Of a stretch of 64,000 nucleotides of DNA, positions 34,629 to 45,111 are shown piece after piece. Under the pieces are notes generated by a model. It was not told where the DNA came from, made no database searches, and worked only from the letters and a program-made list of their open reading frames with translations. The stretch covers positions 1,890,001 to 1,954,000 of the forward strand of contig NZ_JAMCOS010000001.1 in assembly GCF_028069655.1 (NCBI RefSeq). Direction: 5' to 3'. The position numbers and the translations under genes are program-made. The stretch's first letter is position 1. Every line of letters begins with the position of its first letter. This stretch comes from Acidovorax sp. NCPPB 4044. GTDB taxonomy: Bacteria > Pseudomonadota > Gammaproteobacteria > Burkholderiales > Burkholderiaceae_C.

Positions 34629-34775
34629 CCGGGCGCCCACGCGCCGCCCGGGGCCGGGCCGCGCGGCCACGGGAAAGGCGGGCCCGGCTCGATAGAATCA
34701 CGGGTTACGTCTTCATATTCCCGCGGCTGCGCCCGGCGCAGCGCACGCACCTACAGGCTCGCGCCCCTTCCGCCC

Positions 34776-37406
34776 ATGACGAAACCGACCCCGCCGTCGT
34801 CCGTTGCCGACATCCGCAAGAGTTTTCTGGACTTCTTCGCATCCAAGGGCCACACCGTGGTGCCGTCCAGCCCGCTGGTGCCGGGCAACGACCCCACGCT
34901 GATGTTCACCAACTCCGGCATGGTGCAGTTCAAGGACGTGTTCCTGGGCACCGACAAGCGCCCCTACGTGCGTGCCACCTCCGTCCAGGCCTGCCTGCGC
35001 GCCGGCGGCAAGCACAACGACCTGGAGAACGTGGGCTACACCGCGCGCCACCACACCTTCTTCGAAATGCTGGGCAACTGGTCGTTCGGCGACTACTTCA
35101 AGCGCGAATCGCTGAAATGGGCCTGGGAGCTGCTCACCGAGGTGTACGGCCTGCCCAAGGAGCGCCTGCTCGCCACCGTCTATGCCGAGGACGACGAGGC
35201 CTACGACATCTGGACGAAGGAAATCGGCCTGCCGCCCGAGCGCGTGATCCGCATCGGCGACAACAAGGGCGGCCGCTACAAGTCCGACAACTTCTGGATG
35301 ATGGCCGACACCGGCCCCTGCGGCCCGTGCTCCGAGATCTTCTACGACCACGGCCCGCACATCCCCGGCGGCCCTCCGGGCAGCCCCGATGAGGACGGCG
35401 ACCGCTTCATCGAGATCTGGAACAACGTGTTCATGCAGTTCGACATGGCCGAGGACGGCTCCGTCTCGCCGCTGCCCGCGCCCTGCGTGGACACCGGCAT
35501 GGGCCTGGAGCGCCTGGCCGCCATCCTGCAGCACGTGCACAGCAACTACGAGATCGACCTGTTCGACGCGCTCATCCGCGCCGCCGGTCGCGAGACGGGC
35601 GTGGCCGACCTGGCCACGCCGTCGCTCAAGGTGATCGCCGACCACATCCGCGCCACCGCGTTCCTGGTGAGCGACGGCGTGATCCCCAGCAACGAAGGCC
35701 GCGGCTACGTGCAGCGCCGCATCGTGCGCCGCGCCATCCGCCACGGCTACAAGCTGGGCCGCAAGACGCCGTTCTTCCACAAGCTGGTCAAGGACCTCGC
35801 CCTGCAGATGGGCGATGCCTACCCCAAGCTGCGCGAGCAGGAGCAGCGCATCACCGAAGTGCTGAAAGCCGAGGAAGAGCGCTTCTTCGAGACGCTCGCC
35901 AACGGCATGGACATCCTCGACGCGGCCCTGGCCGGCGGCGCCCAGGTGCTGCCGGGCGACGTGGCCTTCAAGCTGCACGACACCTACGGCTTCCCGCTCG
36001 ACCTGACCAACGACGTGTGCCGCGAGCGCGGCGTGTCGGTGGACGAAGAGGGCTTCCGCGCCGCGATGGAGCGGCAGAAGGCCCAGGCCCGCGCGGCCGG
36101 CAAGTTCAAGATGGACAAGGCGCTCGACTATGCGGGCGAGGCCAACCGCTTCAGCGGCTACGACGGCCTGACCGAGAGCGCGAAGGTCGTCGCCATCTAC
36201 GTGGACGGCACCGGTGCCCAGGCGCTGGAGGCCGGCCAGAGCGGCGTGGTGGTGCTGGACAACACCCCTTTCTACGCCGAGAGCGGCGGGCAGGTGGGCG
36301 ACCAGGGCGTGATCCAGGCGGGCGGCGCGCGTTTCGCGGTGGATGACACGCTCAAGATCCGCGCCGACGTGTACGGCCACCACGGCCGCCTGGAGGCCGG
36401 CACGCTGCGCGTGGGCGATGCGGTGCAGGCCGAGGTGAATGCCTCGCTGCGCCTGGCCACCATGCGCAACCACTCGGTCACGCACATCATGCACAAGGCC
36501 CTGCGCGAAGTGCTGGGCAGCCACGTGCAGCAGAAGGGCTCGCTCGTGAATGCCGAGCGCACGCGCTTCGACTTCGCGCACAACGCACCGCTCACCGATG
36601 CGCAGATCCGCGAGATCGAGCAGCGCGTGAATGCCGAGATCCTGGCCAACACGCCCACCGGCGCGCGCGTGATGGACATCGAATCCGCCCAGAAGACCGG
36701 CGCGGTGATGCTGTTCGGCGAGAAGTACGGCGAGACCGTGCGCGTGCTCGACATCGGCACCAGCCGCGAACTCTGCGGCGGCACGCACGTGGCGCGCACG
36801 GGCGACATCGGCCTCTTCAAGGTCGTGGCCGAGGGCGGCGTGGCCGCGGGCGTGCGCCGCATCGAGGCCGTGACGGGCGCGGGCGCGCTGGCCTACCTGC
36901 AGCAGCTCGAAGACACCGTGACGAAGGCCTCGGGCGCGCTGCGCGCCCCGGCGTCGGAACTCACGGGCCGCATCGGCCAGGCGCTGGACCAGCTCAAGGC
37001 ACTGGAGCGCGAAGTGGCGGCCCTCAAGGGCAAGCTCGCTTCCAGCCAGGGCGACGAACTGGTCGGCCAGGCCGTGGAGGTGAAGGGCCTGAAGGTGCTG
37101 GCCGCCACGCTGCCCGGCGCCGATGCCAAGACCCTGCGCGACACCATGGACAAGCTCAAGGACAAGCTCAAGACCGCCGCCATCGTGCTGGCGGCCGTCG
37201 ATGGCGACAAGGTGCAGATCGCCGCGGGCGTGACCGCCGACAGCACGGGCCGGGTCAAGGCCGGCGAGCTGGTCAACTTCGTGGCGAGCCAGGTGGGCGG
37301 CAAGGGCGGCGGCAAGGCCGACATGGCCATGGCCGGCGGCACCAACCCCGCGGCGCTGCCTGCGGCGCTGGCCGCCGTGGCCGGCTGGGTGGGCGAGCGC
37401 GCCTGA
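34776..37406 (+). CDS. alaS: Alanyl-tRNA synthetase
   Basis: Charges tRNA-Ala with alanine and edits misactivated serine and glycine. The 876-residue product has the full domain set. The class II core includes [13 protein letters not shown] and [22 protein letters not shown], with [13 protein letters not shown]. The tRNA-recognition helices come next. The editing domain has [12 protein letters not shown] and [13 protein letters not shown], whose His and Cys bind zinc. The C-terminal oligomerisation domain ends [12 protein letters not shown]. The ATG at 34776 gives the normal start. A TAGAAT hexamer at 34693-34698 is a possible -10. Confidence 0.97.
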   Translation: MTKPTPPSSVADIRKSFLDFFASKGHTVVPSSPLVPGNDPTLMFTNSGMVQFKDVFLGTDKRPYVRATSVQACLRAGGKHNDLENVGYTARHHTFFEMLGNWSFGDYFKRESLKWAWELLTEVYGLPKERLLATVYAEDDEAYDIWTKEIGLPPERVIRIGDNKGGRYKSDNFWMMADTGPCGPCSEIFYDHGPHIPGGPPGSPDEDGDRFIEIWNNVFMQFDMAEDGSVSPLPAPCVDTGMGLERLAAILQHVHSNYEIDLFDALIRAAGRETGVADLATPSLKVIADHIRATAFLVSDGVIPSNEGRGYVQRRIVRRAIRHGYKLGRKTPFFHKLVKDLALQMGDAYPKLREQEQRITEVLKAEEERFFETLANGMDILDAALAGGAQVLPGDVAFKLHDTYGFPLDLTNDVCRERGVSVDEEGFRAAMERQKAQARAAGKFKMDKALDYAGEANRFSGYDGLTESAKVVAIYVDGTGAQALEAGQSGVVVLDNTPFYAESGGQVGDQGVIQAGGARFAVDDTLKIRADVYGHHGRLEAGTLRVGDAVQAEVNASLRLATMRNHSVTHIMHKALREVLGSHVQQKGSLVNAERTRFDFAHNAPLTDAQIREIEQRVNAEILANTPTGARVMDIESAQKTGAVMLFGEKYGETVRVLDIGTSRELCGGTHVARTGDIGLFKVVAEGGVAAGVRRIEAVTGAGALAYLQQLEDTVTKASGALRAPASELTGRIGQALDQLKALEREVAALKGKLASSQGDELVGQAVEVKGLKVLAATLPGADAKTLRDTMDKLKDKLKTAAIVLAAVDGDKVQIAAGVTADSTGRVKAGELVNFVASQVGGKGGGKADMAMAGGTNPAALPAALAAVAGWVGERA

Positions 37407-37517
37407 CGGCCTGACACCACCGGGGCGTGCGGCCTGCCGCGCGCCCGGCCCGGCCCGGCCCGGCCTGCGGGCCGCGAAGGCCGGCTGGCAGGCGCACCCC
37501 CTGCGCGCCAGAAAGTA

Positions 37518-37541
37518 CAAAGCCCGCGTCAGCGGGCTTTT
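37518..37541 (+). terminator. Terminator between convergent alaS and diguanylate cyclase genes
   Basis: AAAGCCCGC and GCGGGCTTT form a nine-base stem with a GTCA-type loop, followed by a short T stretch. The hairpin may serve both converging transcripts. Confidence 0.75.
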
Positions 37542-37587
37542 GCTCTTGGGGCCACGGGGCCGTTCGCGTGGTGCGCGGCGGCTCCGC

Positions 37588-38634
37588 TCAGAACAATTCG
37601 ACGTCGTCGTTCGCCACCTTGGTGTGCAGGTGGCCTTCGCGCACCAGGTCGTCGTAGTAGCACACGCGGTTGCGGCCGTTCTCCTTGGCGTAGTAGAGGG
37701 CCTGGTCGGCCTGGCCCAGGATCTCCACGGGCGCGCCGCGGTCGGTGTTGGCAAATCCCAGGCTCACGGTGACCTGCCCGACCTGCGGGAACCGGTACTC
37801 CTGCACCGCGGTACGGAACCGGTTGAAGACCTTGTGCGCGGTGCTGAGCGTGGTGGAGCGCAGCAGCACCACGAACTCCTCGCCGCCGAACCGGAAGATG
37901 CGGTCGTGGCTGCGGAACGAGCTGCGCAGGATGTTGGCGATCAGGATCAGCACCTCGTCGCCGTACAGGTGGCCGAAGCGGTCGTTCACCTGCTTGAAGT
38001 GGTCGATGTCCACCACGGCCAGCCAGTGCTGGGGCGGCTCGCCGCGCAGCGCGGGATCGGCCGGCTCGGGGTGCACGCTCTCGGCCGGCAGGGTGCCGCT
38101 CGGCACGCCCGCGCGCCGGGCGAACTGCTCGTCGAAGGTCTTGCGGTTGAAGAGGCCGGTGAGTGCGTCGCGCTCGCTGTAGTCGAGCAGGCTCTGGTAG
38201 TTCTGGTAGACGAAGAACACGCTCTGGATCACGTCGAGCTTGTGCGCCGCGAAGGGCCGCGACTGCGTGACCTCGATGCAGGCGTGCACCTGGTCATGGA
38301 GCCATACCGGCATCCAGAGCATGTGTTCGCCGCGCCGCACCGACTGCAGGCCATGCTGCTCGCGCCGCACGATGCAGTCCTGCAGCGCCGGATAGTCCGA
38401 CAGCGGCTGCCGGCGCGGGTCGGAGGGCGCCTCCCAGTCGCTCGTGACCATCTGCCCGTTCTCGTGCCAGGTGCGTGGCCGCACGTAGGCCTCCCCGCCC
38501 GACTGGAAGACCTCCAGTGCGCGCACGGACTTGATCGATGGCAGCTTCTGCAGCGTCGAGAGCACCGACACTTCCAGCCGCAGGTGGTCGCGGTGGCCGG
38601 TCATTTCGACCAGGTTGTCGAGGATGGGCTTCAT
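37588..38634 (-). CDS. Soluble diguanylate cyclase (GGDEF domain)
   Basis: Makes cyclic di-GMP from GTP. The 348-residue protein has an N-terminal sensor region (about 1-150, possibly GAF-like: ACIEVTQSRPFAAHKLDVIQSVF), then a GGDEF domain. Its parts are RDALTGLFNRKTFDEQF, VDIDHFKQVNDRFGHLYGDEVL, the product-inhibition I-site RSHD five residues before the active loop, and the catalytic GGEEF. The C-terminal YYAKENGRNRV is canonical. About 27 extra residues sit between the first helix and VVDIDHF. No transmembrane segment is apparent. The gene converges on alaS. Confidence 0.92.
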   Translation of the reverse strand: MKPILDNLVEMTGHRDHLRLEVSVLSTLQKLPSIKSVRALEVFQSGGEAYVRPRTWHENGQMVTSDWEAPSDPRRQPLSDYPALQDCIVRREQHGLQSVRRGEHMLWMPVWLHDQVHACIEVTQSRPFAAHKLDVIQSVFFVYQNYQSLLDYSERDALTGLFNRKTFDEQFARRAGVPSGTLPAESVHPEPADPALRGEPPQHWLAVVDIDHFKQVNDRFGHLYGDEVLILIANILRSSFRSHDRIFRFGGEEFVVLLRSTTLSTAHKVFNRFRTAVQEYRFPQVGQVTVSLGFANTDRGAPVEILGQADQALYYAKENGRNRVCYYDDLVREGHLHTKVANDDVELF

Positions 38635-38679
38635 GGAATGGTGGGTGCTTGGCGTTGCGGAATGCAGAGGCGCGGCGGT

Positions 38680-39438
38680 TCAGGGCTTGCGCTCGAACAC
38701 GAGATCCCACACCCCATGGCCCAGGCGCAGGCCCCGGTTCTCGAACTTGGTGAGTGGGCGGTAATCCGGCTGGGGCGCGTAGCCGTCCGCCGTGTTGGAG
38801 AGCAGCGGCTCGGCGGAAAGCACTTCCAGGATCTGTTCGGCGTAGGGCTGCCAGTCGGTGGCGCAATGCAGGTATCCCCCGGTGCGCAGCCGCCGGGCGA
38901 GCTTGGCGACCAGCGCCGGCTGGATCAGGCGGCGCTTGTTGTGGCGCTTCTTGTGCCAGGGATCGGGAAAGAAGATGTGCACGCCCTGGAGCGTGCCCTC
39001 CGGCAGCATGTGGTCGATCACCTCGACGGCGTCGTGCTGCAGGATGCGGATGTTGGAGAGGCCCTGCTCGCCGATGCGCTTGACCAGCGCGCCGACGCCG
39101 GGCTCGTGCACTTCGCAGCACAGGAAATTGTCCTGCGGGCGCACGCCCGCGATGTGCGCGGTGGCCTCGCCCATGCCGAAGCCGATCTCCAGGATCAGCG
39201 GGGCGGAGCGGCCGAAGGCGGCATCGGCGTCGATGGGTTCGGGGGCGTAGTCGAGGATGAATTCGGCGCCCCAGGTTTCGAGCGCCTTGGCCTGGCCGGT
39301 GGTGGTTCGGCCGGCACGCCGGACATAGGACTTGATGGCCTTGGGAAACGGAACGTCCGCGGGCGCGAGGCCGTCGCCGCGCGGTGCGGCGGGGGAGGCG
39401 GGGCCGGTGTCGGCCAGGGGGGATTGCGTAGCTGTCAC
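38680..39438 (-). CDS. trmB: tRNA (guanine-N7)-methyltransferase
   Basis: Methylates G46 in the variable loop of tRNAs using SAM. The 252-residue product has the family order [26 protein letters not shown] (SAM loop, about residues 80-94), [28 protein letters not shown] (signature, about 155) and [11 protein letters not shown]. The GTG start overlaps the gluQ stop as GTGA, so translation is coupled to gluQ. It is the last gene of the FAD oxidoreductase-gluQ-trmB operon. Confidence 0.94.
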   Translation of the reverse strand: MTATQSPLADTGPASPAAPRGDGLAPADVPFPKAIKSYVRRAGRTTTGQAKALETWGAEFILDYAPEPIDADAAFGRSAPLILEIGFGMGEATAHIAGVRPQDNFLCCEVHEPGVGALVKRIGEQGLSNIRILQHDAVEVIDHMLPEGTLQGVHIFFPDPWHKKRHNKRRLIQPALVAKLARRLRTGGYLHCATDWQPYAEQILEVLSAEPLLSNTADGYAPQPDYRPLTKFENRGLRLGHGVWDLVFERKP

Positions 39439-40415
39439 GATGGTGGATTGTAGATTCGCGGCCACGCCTGCGCCCAGTAAGCCAACGCCCCGGAAACGCC
39501 GCTGTCGTGCGGATGCAGCAGGGCCGGCAGGCCCAGCACGGAGGCGGCGGCGGACAGCGCGGCCAGCGGCTCGCGCGTGTCCACGGCCGGAGCGCCGTGC
39601 TGCTTGGAAAGCTTCTCTCCGTCGGCCGCACGCACCAGCGGCGTGTGCAGGTACACCGGCGCCGGCCACCCGAGGGCGTGCTGCAGCAGGAGCTGCCGGG
39701 GCGTGTTGTCCAGCAGGTCTTCCCCGCGGACCACGTGGGTGACGGCCTGGTCTGCGTCGTCCACCACCACGGCCAGCTGGTAGGCCCACAGCCCGTCGGC
39801 GCGGCGCAGCACGAAGTCGCCCACCACGCCGGCCACGTCCTGCTGGCGCGGGCCGAGCCGGCGATCGTGCCAGGCCACGCCGTGGGCATCGAACCGGGGC
39901 TGCAAGGCGGCGTCCGGCGTGCCGGGCGCGGGGCTGGCTTCCGAGAATCTTTTCTGGATTTCCGTCGCATGGAACCGCCAGGAACGGGCCGCGCGGCCGC
40001 CGAGACCGTGCCGGCACGTGCCGGGGTAGGGCAGCTCGGCATGCCGGTGGCGTTCGCCGTGGTGCTGGCGGTGGACGCGCTCGATGTCGGCGCGCGTGCA
40101 GGCGCAGGGATAGGCCTGCCGGCGCTCGACCATGCCGCCGAGCACGGCCGCATAGCGCGCCTCCCGCGACGATTGCCACAGCACCGGCCCATCGGGCTGC
40201 AGGCCGCAGTCCGAGAGCTGCCGCAGGATGGTTTCGGCGGCGCCGGGCTGGCAGCGCGGGCCGTCCACGTCTTCCATGCGCACCAGCCAGCGTCCGCCGC
40301 GCCCACCGTCCGCGGCGCGTGCGTCCAGCCAGCTGGCCAGCGCGGCGACCAGCGAGCCGGCATGCAGCGGGCCGGTGGGCGAGGGAGCGAATCGGCCGAT
40401 GTAGCGCCGGCTCAT
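39435..40415 (-). CDS. gluQ: Glutamyl-Q tRNA(Asp) synthetase
   Basis: Attaches glutamate to queuosine in tRNA-Asp. The 326-residue product is a truncated GluRS with the HIGH-like motif [16 protein letters not shown], the zinc-binding region [13 protein letters not shown] with a later CRHG, and the KMSKS-like motif KLSKQHG (about residue 268). It lacks the anticodon-binding half, as the family requires. Stop/start overlaps on both sides (ATGA with the oxidoreductase, GTGA with trmB) mark a tightly coupled operon. Confidence 0.94.
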   Translation of the reverse strand: MSRRYIGRFAPSPTGPLHAGSLVAALASWLDARAADGGRGGRWLVRMEDVDGPRCQPGAAETILRQLSDCGLQPDGPVLWQSSREARYAAVLGGMVERRQAYPCACTRADIERVHRQHHGERHRHAELPYPGTCRHGLGGRAARSWRFHATEIQKRFSEASPAPGTPDAALQPRFDAHGVAWHDRRLGPRQQDVAGVVGDFVLRRADGLWAYQLAVVVDDADQAVTHVVRGEDLLDNTPRQLLLQHALGWPAPVYLHTPLVRAADGEKLSKQHGAPAVDTREPLAALSAAASVLGLPALLHPHDSGVSGALAYWAQAWPRIYNPPS

Positions 40416-41527
40416 GCCAGTGCCAGGGCCAGCTCCAGCCCCGACACGAACGCATCCTCGACCCGATGCCCCAGGCACCAGTCGCCCGCCAGGCCGATGC
40501 CCGCGCCCGCATCCCACAGGTGGCTTCGGCCGAGCGGGCGCGCCGTCTGCGCGTCGCGCCAGCGCAGCACCTCGGCATGGACCGGGGCTGCGCGCACGCC
40601 CGTCACTTCGGCGAAGGCCTTGAGCAGCTTGGCTTTCACGCGCTCGGGCGCGTCGTCCAGGTGTTCGGCCGACCAGGCCGGGCTGGCCTGCACGGTCCAG
40701 CGTTCCACGCCCGAGCGCCCGGGCTTGGACGATTCGCGGGCCAGCCAGGCGATGCGGTGGTGGGTGCTGCGCGCCGCGTTCCACTGCGGGCCCAGCGTGG
40801 TCAGGCCGGGTTGCACCGCATGGGGATAGGCGAGCATCAGCGTCCAGCAGGGCGCCACCTCGACGGTCTCCAGCGCCTTGGCGAGAGCTGGAGCCAGGCC
40901 GCAGGACTGCAGCAGCGCAAGGGCCTCGGAGGCGGGCAGGGCCAGCAGCACCGCGTCGAAGCCGGCATGCACGTGCTGCCCGCCGTCCGGCGCTTGGGTG
41001 CGCAACTGCCAGCCCGTGGGCTGCAGCGGATCGCGCGCGATGTGCGTCACCCGGGCGCCGGCCAGCAACTGGCCGGCGCGTGCCAGGGGCTCGGCCCAGG
41101 CGCCCACCAGCGACTGCATGCCGGGCGTGGCCACCCAGTGGGGCTCGCGTGGCGGCGGCGCGGCGGCGGCCACGCGGCCCGCGGAGTCCAGCACGCGCAC
41201 GGTGGTCGCGCTCCAGGGCCGGCACAGGCCCGGCACGGTTTCCAGGGCCCGTGCGAAACGGTCGTCGCGCACGGTGAAGTACTGGGCGCCGGCATCGAAC
41301 CCGCCGAACGGCGAATCCACCGTGGCCGTGCGCCCGCCGGGCCGCTCCGCCTGCTCGAAGACCACCGCGGCGTGGCCGGCCTGCACGAGCGTGCGGGCAC
41401 AGGCGATGCCGGCCATGCCCGCGCCGATCACTGCGAAGCGCCGGACGGAGGAGGGCTGCGGGGAGGGCGCCGCGTGGTCGGCGGCGTCTCGGGTGCGGAA
41501 GCGGGAGTGGGATCGTGAAGAGGTCAT
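40412..41527 (-). CDS. Renalase-like FAD-dependent amine/NAD(P) oxidoreductase
   Basis: A 371-residue flavoprotein with the FAD loop [21 protein letters not shown] (about residues 31-51), [11 protein letters not shown], the [14 protein letters not shown] segment typical of bacterial renalase-like proteins and the C-terminal FAD motif [21 protein letters not shown]. Substrate unknown. AGAAAGG precedes the ATG. It leads the operon, overlapping gluQ by four bases. Confidence 0.85.
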   Translation of the reverse strand: MTSSRSHSRFRTRDAADHAAPSPQPSSVRRFAVIGAGMAGIACARTLVQAGHAAVVFEQAERPGGRTATVDSPFGGFDAGAQYFTVRDDRFARALETVPGLCRPWSATTVRVLDSAGRVAAAAPPPREPHWVATPGMQSLVGAWAEPLARAGQLLAGARVTHIARDPLQPTGWQLRTQAPDGGQHVHAGFDAVLLALPASEALALLQSCGLAPALAKALETVEVAPCWTLMLAYPHAVQPGLTTLGPQWNAARSTHHRIAWLARESSKPGRSGVERWTVQASPAWSAEHLDDAPERVKAKLLKAFAEVTGVRAAPVHAEVLRWRDAQTARPLGRSHLWDAGAGIGLAGDWCLGHRVEDAFVSGLELALALA

Positions 41528-41651
41528 GGTCCGGCCTTTCTGGGATGCATCGTCGGGGCCTTGCGGCCGCCGTGGATGGGTTCACTCTACACGGCATGCG
41601 GCGCCGCGGAGGTGGGAAAAACAGGGGGGTGTGCGGCGCATCGCACCGGGG

Positions 41652-42599
41652 TCAGAAAGGGTGGTGGTTTTCGAGCAGCGCGGCGCGCGTGGCCGGGCTT
41701 TCGAGCTGCTGCAGCCACCACTGCAGCGCGCGGCCGGGCGGCGCATGGCCCGCGCCGCCCCATGCGTAGTGCAGGCGCACGCGCCGGGCGGGGCGCGCCA
41801 CATCGCGCACGACCAGGCGCCCCGCGTCCACGTAGGGCCGCACCATCGGCTCGGGCAGGAAGCCCGCGCCCAGGCCGCGCAACTGGGCCTGCAGCTTGGT
41901 CTGCATGCTGTCCACGGTCAGCACGTCCTGCCCACCCAGCAGGCCCATGGTGACACCGCCGCGCTGCGCCGAATCCGCCACGGCGATGGCGCGGTGCTGG
42001 CGCAGGACCGTGTCGGTGAGCGGCTCGGGCGCGGTCGCCAGCGGGTGGTGGGGCGCCACAGTGAACAGGAAGAGCAGGTCGCCCATCGCCGCACCCTGCA
42101 GTCCTGCCGCGTTGGATGCGTTCACGGCCACGCCGATCGCGAGGTCCGCGCGGCCGCTGGTGAGCGCTTCGAGCGTGCCCGTGAGGATGTCGTCGCGCAG
42201 CTTGAGCCGCGTCGGGGGCGACTGGGCATAGAACGCCTCGACCAGCTCCAGCAGCGTGGTGGGAGAGATCACGCCGTCGGCGGCGATGGTGAGCTGCGGC
42301 TCCCAGCCCGTGGCGACCCGGCGCACCCGGTGCGCGACGGCCTCCACCTCTTCGAGCAGGCGCGCGCCCTCGCGCAGGAGTTCGCTGCCGGCGGCGGTGG
42401 GGCGCGCCTGGCGCGCGCTGCGGTCGAACAGCAGCACGTCGAGCGCTTCCTCGATCTGGCGCACCCGGTAGGTCAGGGCGCTGGGCACCAGCCCGAGCTG
42501 CCGGGCGGCCGCCGCGAAACTACCGGTTTCCGCGATCACCTGCAGCATGGCCAGGGTGTCGGGCGTCAGGGCGTCGCGGGCGGTGGCGTTCGAGGTCAT
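41652..42599 (-). CDS. LysR-type transcriptional regulator
   Basis: Probable regulator of the divergent pirin gene. The 315-residue protein has a LysR helix-turn-helix (LAMLQVIAETGSFAAAARQL then LVPSALTYRVRQIEEAL, residues about 17-53) and an effector domain beginning at TIAADGVISPTTL. I prefer the ATG at 42599; a TTG at 42617 would lie inside the candidate operator. The gene is divergent from the pirin/WrbA-like/pirin group, the usual arrangement for an autoregulated LysR switch. Confidence 0.88.
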   Translation of the reverse strand: MTSNATARDALTPDTLAMLQVIAETGSFAAAARQLGLVPSALTYRVRQIEEALDVLLFDRSARQARPTAAGSELLREGARLLEEVEAVAHRVRRVATGWEPQLTIAADGVISPTTLLELVEAFYAQSPPTRLKLRDDILTGTLEALTSGRADLAIGVAVNASNAAGLQGAAMGDLLFLFTVAPHHPLATAPEPLTDTVLRQHRAIAVADSAQRGGVTMGLLGGQDVLTVDSMQTKLQAQLRGLGAGFLPEPMVRPYVDAGRLVVRDVARPARRVRLHYAWGGAGHAPPGRALQWWLQQLESPATRAALLENHHPF

Positions 42600-42612
42600 G
42601 GGTGGCTGGCAA

Positions 42613-42627
42613 TTCAAAGGTTTTGAA
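42613..42627. promoter_or_regulatory. LysR-box palindrome between lysR and pirin genes
   Basis: TTCAA-N5-TTGAA, a perfect T-N11-A type LysR box, with outer flanking bases extending the dyad (ATTCAA/TTGAAT). It is 14 bases upstream of the LysR start and 76 upstream of the pirin start. Confidence 0.65.
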
Positions 42628-42702
42628 TGATGCCTTCAATCGCGCTGCGCCCGCAAGGCGGAGCCGGCTTCTACAGTGGCGGCACTGTCCACCGCTGCCT
42701 CC

Positions 42703-43404
42703 ATGCTGACTGTCCGCAAATCGTGCGACCGGGGCCACGCCGACCACGGCTGGCTGCGATCGCTCCACAGCTTCTCCTTCGCCGGTTACCGCGACGCGCG
42801 GTACATGGGCTTCGGCAACCTGCGGGTGCTGAACGAAGACCGCATCGCCCCCGGCGCGGGCCTGGGCCTGCACAGCCACCGCGACGTCGAGATCCTGAGC
42901 TACGTGCTGTCGGGCGTGCTCGCCTGCCGCGACTGCGGCGGCCGGGTCCAGTCGATTCCCGCGGGCCATGTGCAGCGTATCTGCGCGGGCACCGGCGTCA
43001 CCTACGCGGAGTTCAACCAGGCCCCGGACCAGCCCGCGCACTACCTGCAGATCTGGCTGGAGCCGGGCTGCCGGGGCGCCGTGCCCGAATGCGCACAGGT
43101 GCCGGGCCCCGCGCTGCAGGAAGCCGGTCTGCTGCACCTGCTGGCGGCGCCGGCGGCCCCGCCAGGGGCGCTCGCGCTCCATGCGGATGCCCGCGTCTAT
43201 GCGGGCCGGTTCGACGGGGCGGATGCTGCCGCGCTGGCGCTCGACCCGGCCCGGAAATGCTATGTGCACATGGTGCGCGGCACCCTGCAGGCCAATGGCC
43301 GCGCGCTGTCGGGCGGCGATGCGGTGTTCATCGAGCATGAAACCCATCTGGACCTGCGCCACGGCCAGGGTGCCGAGGTGCTGGTGCTCGATCTCGCCGC
43401 CTGA
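42703..43404 (+). CDS. Pirin-family (YhaK-like) protein
   Basis: Bicupin of 233 residues. YhaK/pirin landmarks are RGHADHGWLRSLHSFSFAGY, MGFGNLRVLNEDRIAPGAG and the metal-site stretch LGLHSHRDVEILSYVLSG (about residues 57-74), with ITYAEFN-type sequence further on. Some pirins have quercetinase activity or act as redox-sensitive cofactors; no function can be assigned here. TACAGT at 42672-42677 is a possible -10. It is divergent from the LysR gene and followed by a flavodoxin-family gene. Confidence 0.88.
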   Translation: MLTVRKSCDRGHADHGWLRSLHSFSFAGYRDARYMGFGNLRVLNEDRIAPGAGLGLHSHRDVEILSYVLSGVLACRDCGGRVQSIPAGHVQRICAGTGVTYAEFNQAPDQPAHYLQIWLEPGCRGAVPECAQVPGPALQEAGLLHLLAAPAAPPGALALHADARVYAGRFDGADAAALALDPARKCYVHMVRGTLQANGRALSGGDAVFIEHETHLDLRHGQGAEVLVLDLAA

Positions 43405-43481
43405 CCGGTCGCCGCGGCCCGCACAGGTTTTCTCCCGTTACTTATTTCGGTTTTTTCCTCAACCCAACCCGGAGTTCTTCC

Positions 43482-44036
43482 ATGGCAAACATCGCAGTCG
43501 TCTACCACTCGGGCTACGGCCACACCCAGCGCCTGGCCCAGGCCGTCGCCGAAGGCGCCAACGCGCAGCTCGTCGCCATCGACGCCGACGGCAACCTGCC
43601 CGAAGGCGGCTGGGACACCCTGGCCGCGGCGGACGGCATCATCTTCGGCACCCCCACGTACATGGGCGGCCCGAGCTGGCAGTTCAAGAAATTCGCCGAC
43701 GCGTCGTCCAAGGCCTGGTTCGGCCGCGCCTGGCAGGACAAGGTCTTCGGCGGCTTCACCAACAGCGCCAGCCTGAACGGCGACAAGCAGGTGTCGCTGA
43801 TCGCCCTGCAGACGCTGGCTTCGCAGCACGGCGGCATCTGGGTCAGCCTGGGCATGCTCCCCAGCAACGCCAAGGCCGCCACGCGCAACGACGTGAACAA
43901 CCTCGGCGGCTCGGTGGGTGTGCTGGCCCAATCCCCCTCGGATGCCAGCGTGCAGGAGATGCTGCCGGGCGACCTCGAAACCGGCCGTGCCTACGGCGCC
44001 CGCGTGGCGCAGATTGCGCAGCGGCTGCGCGGCTGA
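43482..44036 (+). CDS. Flavodoxin-family NAD(P)H:quinone oxidoreductase, WrbA-like
   Basis: A 184-residue FMN-binding protein. It has the phosphate loop VVYHSGYGHTQRLAQAVAEGA, then ADGIIFGTPTYMGGPSWQFKKF (isoalloxazine loop, about residues 50-71) and GKVFGGFTNSASLNGDK-type sequence. Two-electron reduction of quinones is the usual activity. It is co-oriented with the two flanking pirin genes, suggesting one response unit for quinones or electrophiles (inference). Confidence 0.85.
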   Translation: MANIAVVYHSGYGHTQRLAQAVAEGANAQLVAIDADGNLPEGGWDTLAAADGIIFGTPTYMGGPSWQFKKFADASSKAWFGRAWQDKVFGGFTNSASLNGDKQVSLIALQTLASQHGGIWVSLGMLPSNAKAATRNDVNNLGGSVGVLAQSPSDASVQEMLPGDLETGRAYGARVAQIAQRLRG

Positions 44037-44053
44037 TACGGTTCGCGCTTCGC

Positions 44054-44078
44054 ACGGGCGGCAGCGCCTGCCGCCCGT
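44054..44078 (+). terminator. Perfect 11-bp stem-loop between WrbA-like and second pirin genes
   Basis: ACGGGCGGCAG (44054-44064) and CTGCCGCCCGT (44068-44078) with a three-base loop. There is no T run after it, so it may be an attenuating or mRNA-stabilising hairpin rather than a full terminator. Confidence 0.45.
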
Positions 44079-44129
44079 TCCCCTGTCCGCCTCCGCTGAA
44101 AGCGCAGGCCCGTACCCGGAGGACCGCCC

Positions 44130-45080
44130 ATGGGCACCGATGCCGCTCCCCCCGACGACAACGGCGCTGCCGCGCCGCCCTTCCTGCTGCTGAACGGCCA
44201 CGCCAAGGACCTGGGGGGCGGCTTCCATGTCCGGCGGCTGCTGCCCGCGCTGCAGCGCCGGTCCATCGGCCCCTTCGTCTTCTTCGACCATTTCGGGCCG
44301 GTGGATGTGCAGCCGGAGTCCGAGTACGACGTGCGCCCGCATCCGCACATCGGGCTCGCCACGGTCACCTACCTGTTCGACGGCGCGATCATGCACCGCG
44401 ACAGCCTCGGCTCCGCCCAGGAGATCGCGCCCGGCGCCATCAACTGGATGACGGCCGGCCGCGGCATCGTGCATTCCGAACGGCGGCCCGAGCGGCTGCA
44501 CGGGCGCTCGTATGTGAACCACGGTATCCAGCTCTGGGCCGCGCTGCCCTCGGAGCACGGGGAGACGGCGCCGTCCTTCGTGCATACGCCCGCCGACGCC
44601 ATTCCGGAGGTGCACGACGCCCTCGGCGGGCGCATGCGGGTGCTCATCGGCAGCGCCTTCGGCGCCACCTCGCCCGTGGCCACGCTCTCGCCCACGCTGT
44701 ACCTGGATGTGCAACTGCCCGCGGGCGGCGCGCTGCCCCTGCCGGCGCTCATGCCCGAGATGGCGATCTACGCGGTGGAGGGCGCGCTGCGGCTGGAGGA
44801 TGCTGCCGGCCGCGCCATGGGCCAGCCCGCCGGCACGCTCGCTGTTCCGCTCGGCGACGGCCCGGTGCGGATACAGGCCGCGGAAGGAGAGGGGCCGGTG
44901 CGCTGCGTCGTGATCGGCGGTGCGCCGCTGGACGGCCCGCGCCACATCTGGTGGAACTTCGTCTCCGACCGCAAGGAGCGCATCGTGCAGGCCGCGGACG
45001 ACTGGGAGGCCGGGCGCCTGGGCAGCGTTCCTGGCGATCCGGAGCGCATCCCGCTGCCCGAGCGGCATTTCAAGCCCTGA
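44130..45080 (+). CDS. Pirin family protein
   Basis: A second bicupin, 316 residues, of the classical pirin type: GGGFHVRRLLP, GPFVFFDHFGPVD and the N-terminal cupin metal motif RPHPHIGLATVTYLFDG (about residues 72-88), followed by INWMTAGRGIVHSER. The C-terminal cupin carries the pirin_C pattern and ends near RHIWWNFVSDRKERI. The His-x-His and Glu/His ligands are intact, so it should bind metal. It converges on trhO across a dispersed repeat. Confidence 0.92.
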   Translation: MGTDAAPPDDNGAAAPPFLLLNGHAKDLGGGFHVRRLLPALQRRSIGPFVFFDHFGPVDVQPESEYDVRPHPHIGLATVTYLFDGAIMHRDSLGSAQEIAPGAINWMTAGRGIVHSERRPERLHGRSYVNHGIQLWAALPSEHGETAPSFVHTPADAIPEVHDALGGRMRVLIGSAFGATSPVATLSPTLYLDVQLPAGGALPLPALMPEMAIYAVEGALRLEDAAGRAMGQPAGTLAVPLGDGPVRIQAAEGEGPVRCVVIGGAPLDGPRHIWWNFVSDRKERIVQAADDWEAGRLGSVPGDPERIPLPERHFKP

Positions 45081-45111
45081 GGGCATTCATGGAGCGGTTT
45101 GGAGTCGGATC

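Noticed and set aside
34713..37754. Open frame of about 1000 codons on the minus strand opposite alaS
   Set aside because: Antisense to an intact AlaRS with all motifs; composition is that of a shadow frame in GC-rich DNA (His/Ala/Val/Arg/Gly-rich, no domain).
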